From NCBI GenBank assembly GCA_003640385.1, contig RCAB01000017.1, positions 186,001 through 250,000 on the forward strand: a stretch of 64,000 nucleotides of DNA, in the 5' to 3' direction. The DNA comes from Setaria digitata (Eukaryota > Nematoda > Chromadorea > Rhabditida > Setariidae). This document shows, one piece after another, positions 13,801 to 26,917 of the stretch (its first letter is position 1; every line of letters starts with the position of its first letter). The notes under the pieces are model-generated. The model was not told the origin of the DNA and made no database searches. It worked only from the letters and a program-made list of their open reading frames with translations. The position numbers were made by a program, and so were the translations under genes.

Positions 13801-16800
13801 TTGTGGTCAAGTGAAAGGAATGTGTCGTGATGCAGTATCAGAAATGGTTTGGGTATATACTGACGCTACAGTGTGGAAGTACCGACCAAATGAAGAATTT
13901 AGGCATTTATATTGCATCACTCAGTTTTGAATAAACTTTGACTTGAACTGTACGAATTTTTCATAGCATCATATTCGGTAGAAAATTCTATTATTTCAGA
14001 GATATTTGGCAGATCTATTTAGAACGTGGTGAGTATAGCAAAGCTCGGGCTATCACAAACAAGTTGAATAATCCTGCACCGCATCAGCTAGTCGTTAAAA
14101 AAGAAGCTGAGAAATACATTGCAGAGAAAAAGTATGACTTGGATTCTTTCATTATTCAAATTGGACGTTACATTTCATATCTTTCTTCAATTTAGGTCTC
14201 GCCTTAAATATTGAGAAAATGACTATTTCAACAATTTAGAAGGTCATGAAGATAGCATAAAGTTTTTAGCTTCACAGGAGCAGCGGAAGTCCTAACAGAG
14301 TCAACTGATCCTTTTGAAGTGACATTGCTTAAATTCTTATCAACTAAAGAGGATCGACGAAGTGGTCTCAAGCGTTTTTTGGAACTCAAACTAAACTCTT
14401 TATCAGAAAAAGAGGTGTTATTTTTAATTTATCGCTGAGACTTCTTAATTTCTTGACAAGACTTGCACTTCTGATTTCTTCTTATCAACAGAGATAGATT
14501 TTTCAGGATAAGATACGTCGAGATGTTTTGGTTCTCTGGTTGTTGGAGGTGCATTTGGCAGAATTTGCTGAGTTGCGTCGGAATGGAAAACAAGCGGAAT
14601 TAGAGGGAGCAGGTTCAGCAACCGAAGCAACGCCAGCTGAGCAAAAAGTTAAAAATATGCGTCAACAAATTGAATTGTTTCTTGCTCGATCTATTGTTTT
14701 GGTCAGTGTAGCTTTTGGTGCCTAATGCAAATAACTGTTTAAACTCTAGATAAAGCGATTATGCGACAGAAGATAAGCATTCGTTGACCAAAAATGTGGT
14801 AATTTTAATTGTCAACGATAATAATGTTTTAAGCAGCAAGATTATAATTATACAAATTGTCATTTCATTTTATCTAGCAAAGTTTCAACCAGAATTTTAA
14901 GGGAAATAGATTTCAGGCAGCAGTGGAAGCAAATCGTGACGCAGTTTATCACTTGATTACTTCTCACGCACATTTTGATATTCATCTGTATCTCGCTCAA
15001 AAGCTAAAAGGTTATTCCTTCGTATTTTGCTTGGTTTACTAAAAATTTTGAGCTTTTACCGCAAATGTACATCCTTACAGATTTCAGATTATGCAACGAT
15101 TGTAAATGTTCATTTGCTACAGTCTAATTATGAGAAAGTTTTGGAGGTGATACGAACACAGGTATCAATTATTTTTTGATAGCAAATAATCTAAAGTAAA
15201 TTCCTAATTATTGGTATTGATTATACAAAGGTACCTTTAACTTCGAAATTTTAAAATTTTATTGATCACCAAATCTTTGTGATAGTTACGACCTTTTTAG
15301 TTATTTCGTTATAGTTACTTTGCTGGAAAAGTTTATTTTTTTATAGCACATTCTGGAACTTTATTATAAGCATTCTCCAATTTTAATTGAAAAAATACCA
15401 ACTGAACTAACAGCAGCTTGGATCGAGGAAGGTCAGGCACTCGTGTCGGATCGCCTCTTACCAGCGTTGTATCGTTGTCAGGATGTATCGAAAACAAAAA
15501 TGGTTTGCAAGTTTTGATTAATTTCTAATTACTTAAAAATACTGAAATCTTCCGGTACTTTAAGGCTTATTTTACTGCATGCTGTTTTGAAAATTTATAT
15601 GCTTATTATATTTGTTTACTTATTCGAGACTTCTGTTGTTTGAAAAATTATTATTTTGAGGTCACTGCTGCTTTGAAATACCTTAATTTCATAATAAATG
15701 AAAACTGGGCAACTCGAGCAATGCATAATTTTATGATAACGTTGTGTGCTGAGTAAGCCGTATTTTTTAATTTTTTTTTCTTTTTCTTGAATATTTTCAT
15801 TGCTGTCGTCATTTTCAAATGTGGTTACTGGATTCATAAGACTGAAAGTCCATCTTTTTTTCTTTTTTTTTTTTTTTTTTTAGATTTAAACCGGAAGAGC
15901 TGTTGCATTATTTTGAAAGATATGGCTATGATAGGAATTTAATACCATACGATATTGAATATGCCTTGAGAGTATGTATTGAAAAACAAGGTATTTTTAA
16001 TTGTTTACTGTTTTTATGTATTTCTGCTAATTTTCAAAAATTTGATTAATCATACTCTTTCTTTTCTTTTCTTTTTTTTTTTTTTGTTGCAGCACTAAGA
16101 CGATGTTGTGTTTTTATGTATTGTGTGGACGAACTGTATGATGAAGCTGTATCACTTGCCTTAACGGTGTCGTTTGTAGTTTATTTCTCTTCATGCTTTG
16201 AAAAAATTAATGAGAATCACAGTCATTTTTCATATTTTGTAGATCGATCTGGAACTGGCAAAGACTTGCGCCAAACAAATGATGAAACCTAATGAAAATG
16301 AGTATGATTTTTTATTGCCTAATTCATGCAGGCCTAAATTTTCGACTGATATGCGACGAAGAGTTTGGATACAAATAGGTATGCTACATCTAATTTCTAA
16401 GTTACACATTCATATCTGAAATAGTTTTATTGAATTTGGTATGTTTGTGTTGGTTTTGCGGCACATCCTTCAATTCGGAAGAAGTTTTAAATACTGATCT
16501 AATAATCACGAATGATCATGAACCCTGATCAGGAAATAAACGATATGGCTTCATTCGATATTAAGATCTGAAGAATTTGTTGAGAATTGAGAACACATTC
16601 AGTTGTACCAGTATGGTATCCTTTATTTTTCTTCAAATTCGGAATGAAACTGAGTTTTTCTAATCATTTTTGTAGCGCGATATGTGATTGAGAAGCAGAA
16701 AGATATAGCTGCATGCGTTAGCCTGATAAAAGAATCTGATAACACCATCAAGATACAGGTTTTTTTTATCTCGATCACATCTTAAAATTTCATATTATTT

Positions 16801-18161
16801 CATTTGATAATATACTTCCTTATGAATCATCTGAATCTTGTTATTTTAAATTAGCATTAAGCATCAATTCTTATTTTGTAGGATTTATTACCATTCTTCC
16901 CAGAATTTGCTACTATCGAGTATTTCAAAGGGCCGCTGTGTGAATGTTTGAAGGAGCATTCTGGAAAAATCAAGGTTAAACTACTCAAAATTTAAGGTAT
17001 GAGGAAATTTTTTTGTTAAAAATAGACATGTGTAATGCGTGTAATCTGTTTTTCTAGCAGCTTCAAATAGAAATGAAAAATGCAACGGAAATGGCACAAC
17101 GAATCCGCAGCGACATGGAAAAAATGAAAAATAAGTACTGGTTTTCTTTTGAAGCCTAAATCTTTAAAAAAACCACGCAGGTCTACATTGTGTTTCGAGG
17201 GAATCTAATCTTTTGTGATTTTCCGATTCACTATAATTCGTGCAAACGATCAGTGTGCCTCCTGTTTGGAGCCGGTAATGAGTCGACCTTTTTACACATT
17301 CACTTGCCGACATTTTTTCCACAGAGATTGTTTGGAGTCGGAGATGAAGCCTCATTGGACTCCGGTATAAATTGCATATAATTTGAGTTTTTCGGGGTTT
17401 AAAACTTTTATAAATCAGTCGATTGTAATCTTTTTTTTATTATGAATGATTTAAGAAATTATATTTTGAAGGTTAAATTTTTCAACAACGCTTGAAGCAT
17501 TTATGCTTGCTTCATCCGTTACTAAATTTTTTTTGTTTGACATATGAAAAAAATCGTTATTCTATTTAACTGAATAAATTTTTAACTGTGGAAGTAAAAA
17601 CAAATTCGAGTGTTATTAAATACTGTTCTTTTTTTTATAAGCACTCCACAATTATTTTTTGCAGCAAGAACAAGAAAAATACAACAGTTTGGTTGAAAAA
17701 GAACGAATATTACAAAAGCAGCTGGAAAAATCGACGTTTTTAAATTGGACTCCCAAGAAGGTGAATGGTAAGAATAACATTTAATAATGCAAAAATTTGT
17801 TTTTCGGAATTTTATTACGCACCGTGATTTACTTTAATGAATTTATTACAGATTGTCAAGAAGATCTGAAGCATACACGGAATGAAATTAATGATATTGT
17901 TGCTGGTGATTGTATCTTTTGCGGCAATATAATGATTGAGTACGTTCATTTCTTGTATATTTACTTTATCATTTTTTTCTGTGGGAATACAGTTTGCAAG
18001 AATTGTCTTTTACTGAAGCTTAAATGGCTCTTAAGAAATCATAATCTCATTTGTAAGCTCTGTTGTACATTCTCGTCTGCTTAACAAGATCTTTTTGTAG
18101 CTCAATCGACAAGCCGTTTTTTGAAGGAGATGAATATGAGGCAGAGATGGCTACTTGGTAA
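10884..18161 (+). CDS. vps-18: Vps18, HOPS/CORVET tethering subunit with RING
   Basis: Core subunit of the HOPS and CORVET complexes that tether late endosomes, lysosomes and autophagosomes before SNARE fusion. Proposed exons: 10884-10933, 11129-11238, 11714-11862, 12011-12095, 12306-12447, 12676-12839, 13075-13264, 13509-13659, 13799-13902, 14000-14131, 14270-14414, 14507-14701, 14917-15010, 15088-15161, 15347-15502, 15661-15752, 15884-15990, 16093-16166, 16243-16378, 16676-16758, 16882-16974, 17058-17134, 17226-17364, 17665-17767, 17852-17939, 18101-18161. They give about 997 aa; the human protein is near 973. The N-terminal half matches the Pep3/Vps18 beta-propeller (around SVGWN), followed by alpha-solenoid repeats, a coiled coil and a RING-H2: CASC near residue 878, CRHFFHRDC near 896, CIFC near 969. 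The C-terminus SIDKPF resembles human SIDRPF. The start is chosen because it gives VDFRPKGQITHL, aligning with the human N-terminal region. Two junctions are odd: a GC donor at 13903 and a CG acceptor at 17224-17225. Confidence 0.93.
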
Positions 18162-18255
18162 CCGAATAGGAGACTACCTTCTACAAATATTCATACAGAT
18201 CTATAAAATAATAGAATCAATTTGAGATACATTTTAGAATGATTTGAATCCATTG

Positions 18256-18261
18256 AATAAA
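18256..18261 (+). terminator. Polyadenylation signal of vps-18
   Basis: An AATAAA hexamer lies about 95 bases past the vps-18 stop. A second AATAAA at 18347-18352 is an alternative. Both lie in the 522-base gap between vps-18 and the convergent DMRT gene. Confidence 0.5.
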
Positions 18262-18593
18262 ACCACTCTTCTTTTGATGCAAATCTCCAAAAGTGATGTT
18301 TTTGATTTTGATATCTTACAAAATTTCAGAAACAAAAATTTGTCTCAATAAAATTTGAAATATGTTTATATAATTAATATTATAAATGTGAGATTAACAG
18401 CTGTACGCTCGAACTGTGATAATGCCATTCACATTTTACTTTCTTAGGTGTTTCCAATGTTGTAAATATTTTAAGCAATACATACAATTTTTATTGTTGT
18501 ATGAGCCTTTTTTATGGTTTAAGAGACGAATAACTCGTTTATTTTGTTTTGTAAAGTCCAACACAATCTGAAATACTCTGTAATAGGATAGCA

Positions 18594-18599
18594 TTTATT
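18594..18599 (-). terminator. Polyadenylation signal of the DMRT gene
   Basis: TTTATT on the plus strand reads AATAAA on the minus strand, about 85 bases past the DMRT stop codon at 18684. The spacing suits a short nematode 3' UTR. Confidence 0.5.
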
Positions 18600-18683
18600 G
18601 TAATAACCTATTAAAGCGGTATCGGACATCATTTGACATGTCTGCATAGAAAGAGCGATAAATGAAACAACAATAGTTGACGT

Positions 18684-21600
18684 TTAATCATCAAGGAGAT
18701 CTTCATTTGAATTGGAATTTTTGACATGGCGTCGATAATCCAAAGGATTTGCTTGTACTGGTGGCAGAGTTGTGATCGATGTATGCGGGAACTGTGTGAC
18801 GGAGTTTGCTGCACCGCTTTCACACGGATGCGCAATTTGGGGAATTGTACCTGCAAGCTTATAATTGAGTGGAAAGACACTTAACTCGTTAATGGCATAA
18901 GCGAAAGAGTGGAAAGACATCTGTTCCTTCTACAAGTTTCGGAAATCGATGTGCCTTAGAATTCGTAAAGTACAATTATAAGAAATAAATGTATACTCAT
19001 TAACCACCTTCAGGCATACTGGCGAATGCTGATTTCGCATACAGCATGGTTGGATTCATGGGATAACCAACGCCAAACGGAAACACGGCTGAAGGAAAAT
19101 AGTATGTGTTGGTTATTGAATATGAACTTGTTATCATTAATATTATTACTTTGCTTGAAACAGTAGTAAAGAGAACTTGGAAGGAAGTTTTAAGAGTTGT
19201 TGTTCGTGTTTTAGACGAAATCATTTATGATCTCTAGTGATAACAGTTGAGAATCTCGAACTTCGCATATTATTTTTATTAAAACTACCATTTTGTTTAT
19301 CATTACTAATCAGTGTTGTTTTGTTTTTATGTGTCATCTGCCTCGATTTCATTATTTTTTTGTTTTTTCTTTAACAAAGTAAGGAGAAGATTCTGTGCCT
19401 TTACTTTGACTAAAATGTTGTGGTCGATATGGTAGAGGTGCCAATGGTTGAAATGTACAAAAATTTAATGGATTTGACCATTGAGTAGACCAGATTGGCT
19501 GCTGCGCTTCTACAGATTCTGTAGCATCGAACGGCGAATTGGACTATAAAATGTTATGGTTACTTTCTGAAACTTGAAAAGCTTTATTGAAGGGTACGGT
19601 ATGCTCTGCTGCATGTTAAAATTCTGCAGTTCAAAAGATCGAAATTCACCTTATTGCTTTCCGGATCTACTGCATCATTGTTGGTAAATCGTCGTTGCGA
19701 AACCGTGGATGAGAAGGAGAAATGTTCCTGAATAACTGATGATGTATTTGGTGAAGATAGTCTGGGTTTTATTGATGATGTTGATGGCAAGTCTGTTAAT
19801 TGTGGCGATTTCGTTTTGTCGTCTGGAATTTCAAAATTTTTCAAAGTCTCAAACTATTTTAGATATAAATACTTAATCATTATTAGTGAGATCCTTAAAT
19901 GATTGGAGACAAAGAAAAAATACATAGAAGTTTATAGGAAGTAATAGCAATCCCAAAGATTTTGAAATGTAAGCACGTTAGATTGACAGCCAGTGTCGTT
20001 GAAATGATAATTAACTCTTACGTCATTAGTAGAAGAAGGCACCTGTCTATAACGCTTTCGTGGTTCAAGGATTATCCTACCATGAACAATTTCTGCTATG
20101 GAACATATATGAAATTAATTGTGTTTTGATGGTAACTTGACTCTTTGATGACCTTTCAATAAAAAGCCATTCTTCTGACCTTCTGGCAATTTTGATGCTA
20201 ATATGTTTTCGATTAACGTTAATCCCCATGAGCTCATTAAACGTTATCGTTTTGGTAAGCTTATAGTTCAGAGGGAAAATTTTGCCGCTACTAAAAATGG
20301 GTACTGTGACCTACAAATGAAATAAAAGATGCATCGAACCGAACCTGCCGACTAGCCTTTTTATAGCAAAAAATATAAATATAAAAGTGGAAAAGTGTTT
20401 GGAGACTGAACAGGTAACAGTGGAAACCATTAATCTGAAGCTTCTCAGACACCTGATAACTGCAATGTTGATAAAGTCAAAACCGTGTTGTTAATAATTA
20501 AGCGATCATTATGGAACCATACTTTTATTTTCGAAGCACTATCTAGCTAATTATTATACCAGTGAGTAGTAATTCAGAACTAATCTATGTAACTATTGGT
20601 TCATTTTTTAATTGCATGGGAGTAAATTCTAAATTTTATAACAATGTATGTTAAATAATGTAATTAAATTAATTTGTTAATAATTATGCTGCCTTATTAT
20701 TATTATTTATTTTGACTTTTCGCTCATCTACAGGTAACTTAGCTAGCTTTTGGCCACTTAGATCTGATTGTTTACTTAACAAAGTTCGACTTCTACTGTT
20801 AAAATTGTTGACTATGGCATGTTGTAATCTGATAGGGTACAGTGTAATTGCTGATAGTGTAAATAGCAGGCTCAATCACTGGTATCTCTCAAATTGAATC
20901 TTTTTGCTCATCTTATTGTTTGTTTATTTAGACTTACATAGCCTTTCTTCAGCAGATGATAGAACGATTTTTATCTAAATTTAGTGAAAACAAATGTCTT
21001 CTCTTCTGTAAGATACTCGTTCTCCCAATAGATCAAGAATCTCAAGATTCTCTTTAGTAAGTTTATCAGAAGCTTCTCAGTCAATTATTCCATGATACCA
21101 AAAAATCTAAATTTTATGCAGCTACTCTTGGGCTATTTGGGCTATTTAGCTACCTTACTTGGATCATATTAACAAACAATAAAACTGTAATCTGAGCAGT
21201 TCTCCGAAGAACGGTACTAAAGTACAATGTCCACTGTTATGTGTTTGCTTTCACAGCTATTTCTGTACAATAGGACAGTAGCGCAAAGAACTATTAACAC
21301 TCGTACTTATTATACTCCTCTGCGACAAAAAGTTAATGCTAAAAATCGTTTGAGGGAAAATGAAAGAATCTCGGAAACTAACTCCGTGGGAAGACGACAA
21401 AGTCTGCCTTATAAAATATAACTAATAATATGCAGATATTCTGAAATTAATTATCACACTGTTTTAGAGGTATGACATTCTTCTGTTCATTTTGCTTCAA
21501 TTTTTTTGGACTGAAATTCATTTGGTGTACTCTAAATTAAGAAAAAGGAAAATTTAATGTATAGCTGAACTAAATGAAAGCAGCACTCCCTAGTTCATCG

Positions 21601-22569
21601 TATTGAATCCAAATCAATTATTTGAAATTTAAAACAAATAACCTTCCTCAAGTGACAGACCACCACCAAGCACACTTTCACTTCTACTACAGCTAGCGTT
21701 TGTTTCACCTTGTCGAATGAATTTTAATAATTTACCGGCTGAAAACAACGATATGTGAAGTAAAAGATTCAAAACAAAAATTGAAATTGACTTTATTTTT
21801 AGTAGTTCCTTCAGAAACTTAAAAGTGAAAAACAATTCGAATAAAATCAATGCAAAACATAAAATAAATAGAAATTGCGGAAAGAAAAAACAAAGAAACG
21901 CACCTCTCTCGACACCCAACAATATTTCTAAATCTTTAGCTTCTTTCTCATCTTGACTTTGCTGTCGTCGTAACGCAACTTGTGCCGCCATTACTCTTTG
22001 TCGTTCCGCAATTAGTGTACACTTAGCACATAGACAATCTTTCCACTTACAGTAACGCTTGTGTCCTGAACAGTTTTAAATTTTTTTTTTAAATATTTAA
22101 ATTATTTTTTGTTAGATATTGAAAACTTTTCTTTCAAGAAATCTGCTTTCTTTCACCTCTACAATGCTCAAGTTCTACACACTGCTAATTTAAATTTTTA
22201 AAAGTAATAAAGTTTCATCTCAGAAGCAGTAAAGGACGTTGAACCATAAAAATCCTCTAATCAATTTGATTGTCAAGTAATACCATTCTCCCTACAACTG
22301 CAAGAAGTAACCGCGGACTGTCTTGAATCCTAAAAAAATTTAGCATTTAAGGGCCTATAGTTTTGAACATTCCGAAACCTTCCATTGAATATTTTGATAA
22401 CATTTAACACTATCAGTTGTTCACCTTTCAGTGCTGAAACAATGCCATGATTCCGACAACGGGCACATTTGGGGATCCTTTGGTTGCGTTCTTGCCGAAG
22501 TCGTAGAATTTGCTCTATACTACTAGGACCCAGTCCACTCAATGGTAAATTATTTGGATTTAAAGTCAT
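18684..22569 (-). CDS. DMRT-family (DM-domain) transcription factor
   Basis: Zinc-finger DNA-binding regulator of the doublesex/mab-3 family, which often controls sexual or neuronal differentiation. Exons on the minus strand: 22569-22425, 22065-21904, 20092-20022, 19853-19650, 19543-19405, 19088-19008, 18850-18684. All phases match and give 322 aa. The DM domain spans about residues 32-85 and begins [16 protein letters not shown], split by an intron just after ALK. The second half carries [15 protein letters not shown] and then [18 protein letters not shown]. All expected Cys/His zinc ligands are present. The sequence is closest, from memory, to the DMRTA/DMRT99B type and to C. elegans DMD-4 and DMD-5. 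I see no DMA domain downstream; the rest is Ser/Pro/Gln-rich, with a few aromatic stretches such as [11 protein letters not shown]. The start is the first Met, preceded by stops. Exact orthology is not resolved. Confidence 0.9.
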
Positions 22570-25500
22570 TTTGATAATGATCTAAAATTTAAATATATAT
22601 TTAAAGCAGTTAACAAATAATGACTTTGACACTATGTTTAAGTGTTGTTACCACAGCTACGACTGATTCATTTTATTAAGTAATAGGAATTAAACACATC
22701 AATTTTAAAAGGTGAAGAGACATTCAAAGTGGGAATAAGTTTTAAAATTAGAATGGAAGGTTCTTTTTTTTAAATGAGTAAGAGACAAGATTATCTGAAT
22801 TATCGTGTTCTGAATTTTTCTTGAAGCGAGAATTACGAGATGCATTTTATCGGAACAAATTAAATAACAATTCAGCGCACATTAGAGGCTTGCGAAGACT
22901 AAATACAACAACTTATTCTGTTTTTAAATTAATTTAATCAAATTTTCTATAAAAATTTATCAAATAGGATGAACCTACAGTACTCTCTTACTCCTAAATG
23001 GAGGACGCCTAAACAGTAGAAGATCTTTTAAGCTAATGATGACTTAGATAAGAGCATCTGTAGCTAAGTAAGGCACGCCCCCAGCTCGTTACATTATTGG
23101 TTTAGTGAGGCATCAATTCTTTTTTGCGTTACTCCGAAGATACTGTCACCGAAGATTTCTGTAGTGACTACCTAAACTATCAATCTTACTTAAACAGTAT
23201 GCATTTTCTCAGAACTTGGAAGCGTTTCATATTTGCAGTATTAATTTAATCATCTTTTTCAAACAATTTGATACACACATGTGACCAATCATCTGCATTT
23301 CCAAAAATCAAATAGAATTGTTGGCCTTCATGTGTTCCGCTAGTTCGCTCTCATTTTGTAACTGCTACTGAAAAATTGAGCTAAATTTCCTAAAGAACTA
23401 AAATTTTATCACTTATTGGTCAGGTTGGAAGTCCGAAGTAGAGAAACACGAAAGTGAATCAGTTATTTCTTGAACATTCTACTAGATAGTGCATTCAATT
23501 GATCCTCACTCCAAACTATTTTACCATTATTTATTCTGATATGCATAGAATTTCGCTCAAACCCTCAAATTCAATCAAATTGTTTTAGCAGTATTTTTTT
23601 TATGAAAAGCACGAAAGTCTTTATTTTTATATACCATATATTAATTTCGATGATACTTCACTCTAAAAAGCCATTTGTAAGCGTAGTAATTATAGTGGTA
23701 CTTCCACCAAAAATACTGTAAAATCTGATGAATAAACCACAGGTCCTTGGCTAGAGTGTTTTTCTTAACCACCATGTTTACATTAACGATTCCCAATAGG
23801 AAAAAAAGTTTTTTGATAAGCCGGGATCGATCCCATCCTTGTGCAATATTATCTTTAAAAAGAAGGAAAGGATCGGTAGCTGTCCATTTGAAGTGATGCT
23901 CATTAAAGAGAATCAGAAGGAGAGGTACTTCAGCTATGGGACTACGATAACACTTCTTCTGCTACTGCTACTTGACTTCTTTTAATATACTATTTTCCAA
24001 CTGCATAATAAACAAATTAATTTAACCCTCTTTCCTTTCTTGTTGTAAAATATAATCATACTGCAAATGACGTTTTATAGCGCCTCAAAGGTTCTGATTT
24101 ATAAAGGAAATTAGTGACTGCCACAGTACTTGAATATTCGTCTTTCGAAAGCAGACTTATTTGACTTATTTGAATGATGAAAATATCAAATCTGAGAAAA
24201 TCACTTCGGAAATTTTGATATTAATAAAAGGAGAACAAAGTTTTTGAAACAGAAACTTTGCATGTGGCAATTTTTTATAAAATGAAAGTGGCTAGCTCTG
24301 GAGCCAAACACACTTTTTTTTTATTCTTAAGACACATAAATTTATAAATAATGTATGAAGGCTATGGAATTATAATATTTTTAAATGAAAATTTTGACAT
24401 ATTTCTGCTAAACTCACTCGTAATGCATGTTGGAATTTATGTATGCATAATGTGTTAATAAAAGAATTGGTGACTGTATTAGAAAGGCAAAAATTCAACG
24501 GGATTTGTTCGTTTAGCAGCAGAGGGTCACTTTAGATTAAATGAAATTCATAACAATTAAAGTTTGCAAAATAAACACAGTATCTCAGAATCGACAGTTT
24601 GGAACTTAATTAGCAAATTGGCAATCAGAATTATTTCTAGTCAGTCAGTAAACTTTGTTCTTAGATTGACTTTTTAATGAAACGAAAATGTTAAATGAGA
24701 GTTCGTTGATAAATATGATGTTTATGAATAATTTTTTATCCATTCTCGTAAGAATAGAAAACTGCTAAAATCAGATAAATAGTAATATTCTTTTTAACGA
24801 CTATTATTTAGTACAATTGATTCATTTCAAGTATGATGCAAAAATCTTATATATTTTTGGAATTTTTATTTTAAAACCTTCGTAACAAAATGTTAGCTAC
24901 TCAATCATATTTTTGAAATAAAAAAATAAAAGTTTTAAAAACTAAATCCAAATTGGAAATAAAAATAAATGGAAATAAGTAACTGAAATCAAATAACTTA
25001 ATCATGTCTTCTTTTAATGGCAAAAAGACTATGTGTAAATCATTTCTTACGCAAAGCAAAAATGTTTATTTATGGGCCTCTGTTATAACATTCGAAAAAA
25101 AAAAAAAAAAAAAAAAAACTCCAAACTATAGCGGTGCCTATATAATAATATTCTAAGATATTATACCTGCATACTCCTGAATCTCCAAACTCATTGAGTT
25201 GGATTCTTAAGATTTTGAAAGAGTATTTTCACTAATATCTCAGTGCTAGCCAAAGTTTTCTATATGCATTTGTAGTCATAACAGTACGATTCAATATTCT
25301 CCTATCATTTATAATTATCAGAGTTGTAATCCCTTCTGTAAACGCCCTTAGTCTACCATTCTGGACCTTTTAATCCACTAATAATAACCCTCATAAATAA
25401 CATGTTCATTTCACTAAAATTTTTTTAACTATCGTTCACTTCGACCTAATATTATTCAATTACCAAAAAGTTTCAACTAATTCTTAATTGTGAAAATGAA

Positions 25501-26880
25501 TTGATTATTATAAAATCTACCTTCTAGGTATTTTTAAAACATTTGAGAATAAAGCTAAGAATTGCTTATCGTAAGACAATGTGAATTATTTTGTTACTAA
25601 AAGTTTCCTTTTTAAAAATTATTTTTAAAATTTGAGTAATGTTACGAAATAGAAGTTTGAAATAATATCTATTAAGAGAACTGAACAAAGCTAAACAGTA
25701 TTTTTGCCTCAGTACTAAATATATTAAATGTTTGGTTGACTTGTACTAAAACTTTTCTCTAGTCTGGTAACAAAATGCAATTAATAAGTAGCGAAGAAGA
25801 AATAACTGGTGCTTTATTAATATTTTCATAGCAATTTCAACTCAATCAACGTTTACGACCACAGACTTTTTACTTTAACAATATAAGTATCTTGCTTCTT
25901 ATCACTATGAAATAGCTGTTTCATAAAAACTGTGGTCTTTTAACTTTTTCTTCTAAATATTGAATACAATTTTGGGCAGACAAGTGAAACTCTCTACTCG
26001 CTGACAAACAAGTTTTGTTTCTTTAAGAGATTGCACTGAGAAGGTGCGATGCAGCTTCTGATTCAACCATTCAATAATTCTGTGGTCAAAGGTCAGTAAT
26101 GCACTGTGAGAACTAAAAGTAACATAAATTACTGTTTTCAAGCTGCAGTGATGACCTCTGGCCATCAATTTGGCAATTCCTCACTGGAGAAATTGATTCT
26201 TTCTAGTGTTTTTATTTTTTTTAATTTTTTGAATTCTCTGAAAATCTCTGTTTCCACTTTTTGCTTTCCATTCTGTCATTTTTCACTTGCATTTCCTACA
26301 ATTTACTGCGATTATTCAAACAAATGTATGAACTTAAATTTCTAAGGATTTTAAAGTTACGTGTCTACTCTTCTTAACTATTTTACAAGTTGAAATTTTG
26401 AACTCCCTTGCTTATCAAAATTTGGAACCAATTTAACATTGATTAATATGTTTAAAATAAATAGTAATTTATTATTTTAAACTAATATAAGAGTAAAGCG
26501 GAGTCATTTCTTTTGATTTCAATTGCCATTTATTCGCTCGAGAATCAACAGGCTCCTTTTTGAAATTATTTACATCTTATTCCTCTCTTGAATCTCGAAA
26601 GTATCAGAAACCAAAATTTTGTGCTTACAATTTTCAAGCAGGTTTAGACAATTTAATGAGTTTTCTTCGTGTCACTCTTCAAAATCCTTCCATATTTGTC
26701 GTTAGAATTTATTGTACTGATAATAGTGTCTTGGAATTTATAATAAACTTGCAATTTCAGTTCAATATGCATGAAAATGATGACTGATTTCGAAGTGGCT
26801 GTTATTTTGTTTGTTATGTAATATTACTTACAACTGTGGTAACAATAGCGGTAATCAAAAAAAAAAAAGTGGTTTGTTTT
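22570..26880. other. Intergenic region, no gene seen
   Basis: This is the DMRT promoter side (22.6-23.5 kb) plus AT-rich DNA with a poly-A tract near 25096-25120. A 12-base palindrome, GGGATCGATCCC, sits at 23823-23834. The open frames at 25953-26168 (-), 26106-26345 (+) and 26560-26787 (+) lack splice context and recognisable motifs, so I treat them as noise. Confidence 0.45.
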
Positions 26881-26917
26881 GTAGGGAGTGGGAGAAATCA
26901 TTTCCATTCAACCAGTA

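Noticed and set aside
21629..21903. Continuation of the DM-domain ORF into a Phe-rich hydrophobic tail
   Set aside because: The donor GTGCGT at 21903 ends the exon; the hydrophobic extension is intronic, and the next exon at 20092 restores phase.
23823..23834. GGGATCGATCCC looking like a tRNA T-arm
   Set aside because: It is just a palindrome; no acceptor stem, anticodon arm or A-box could be laid out on either strand.
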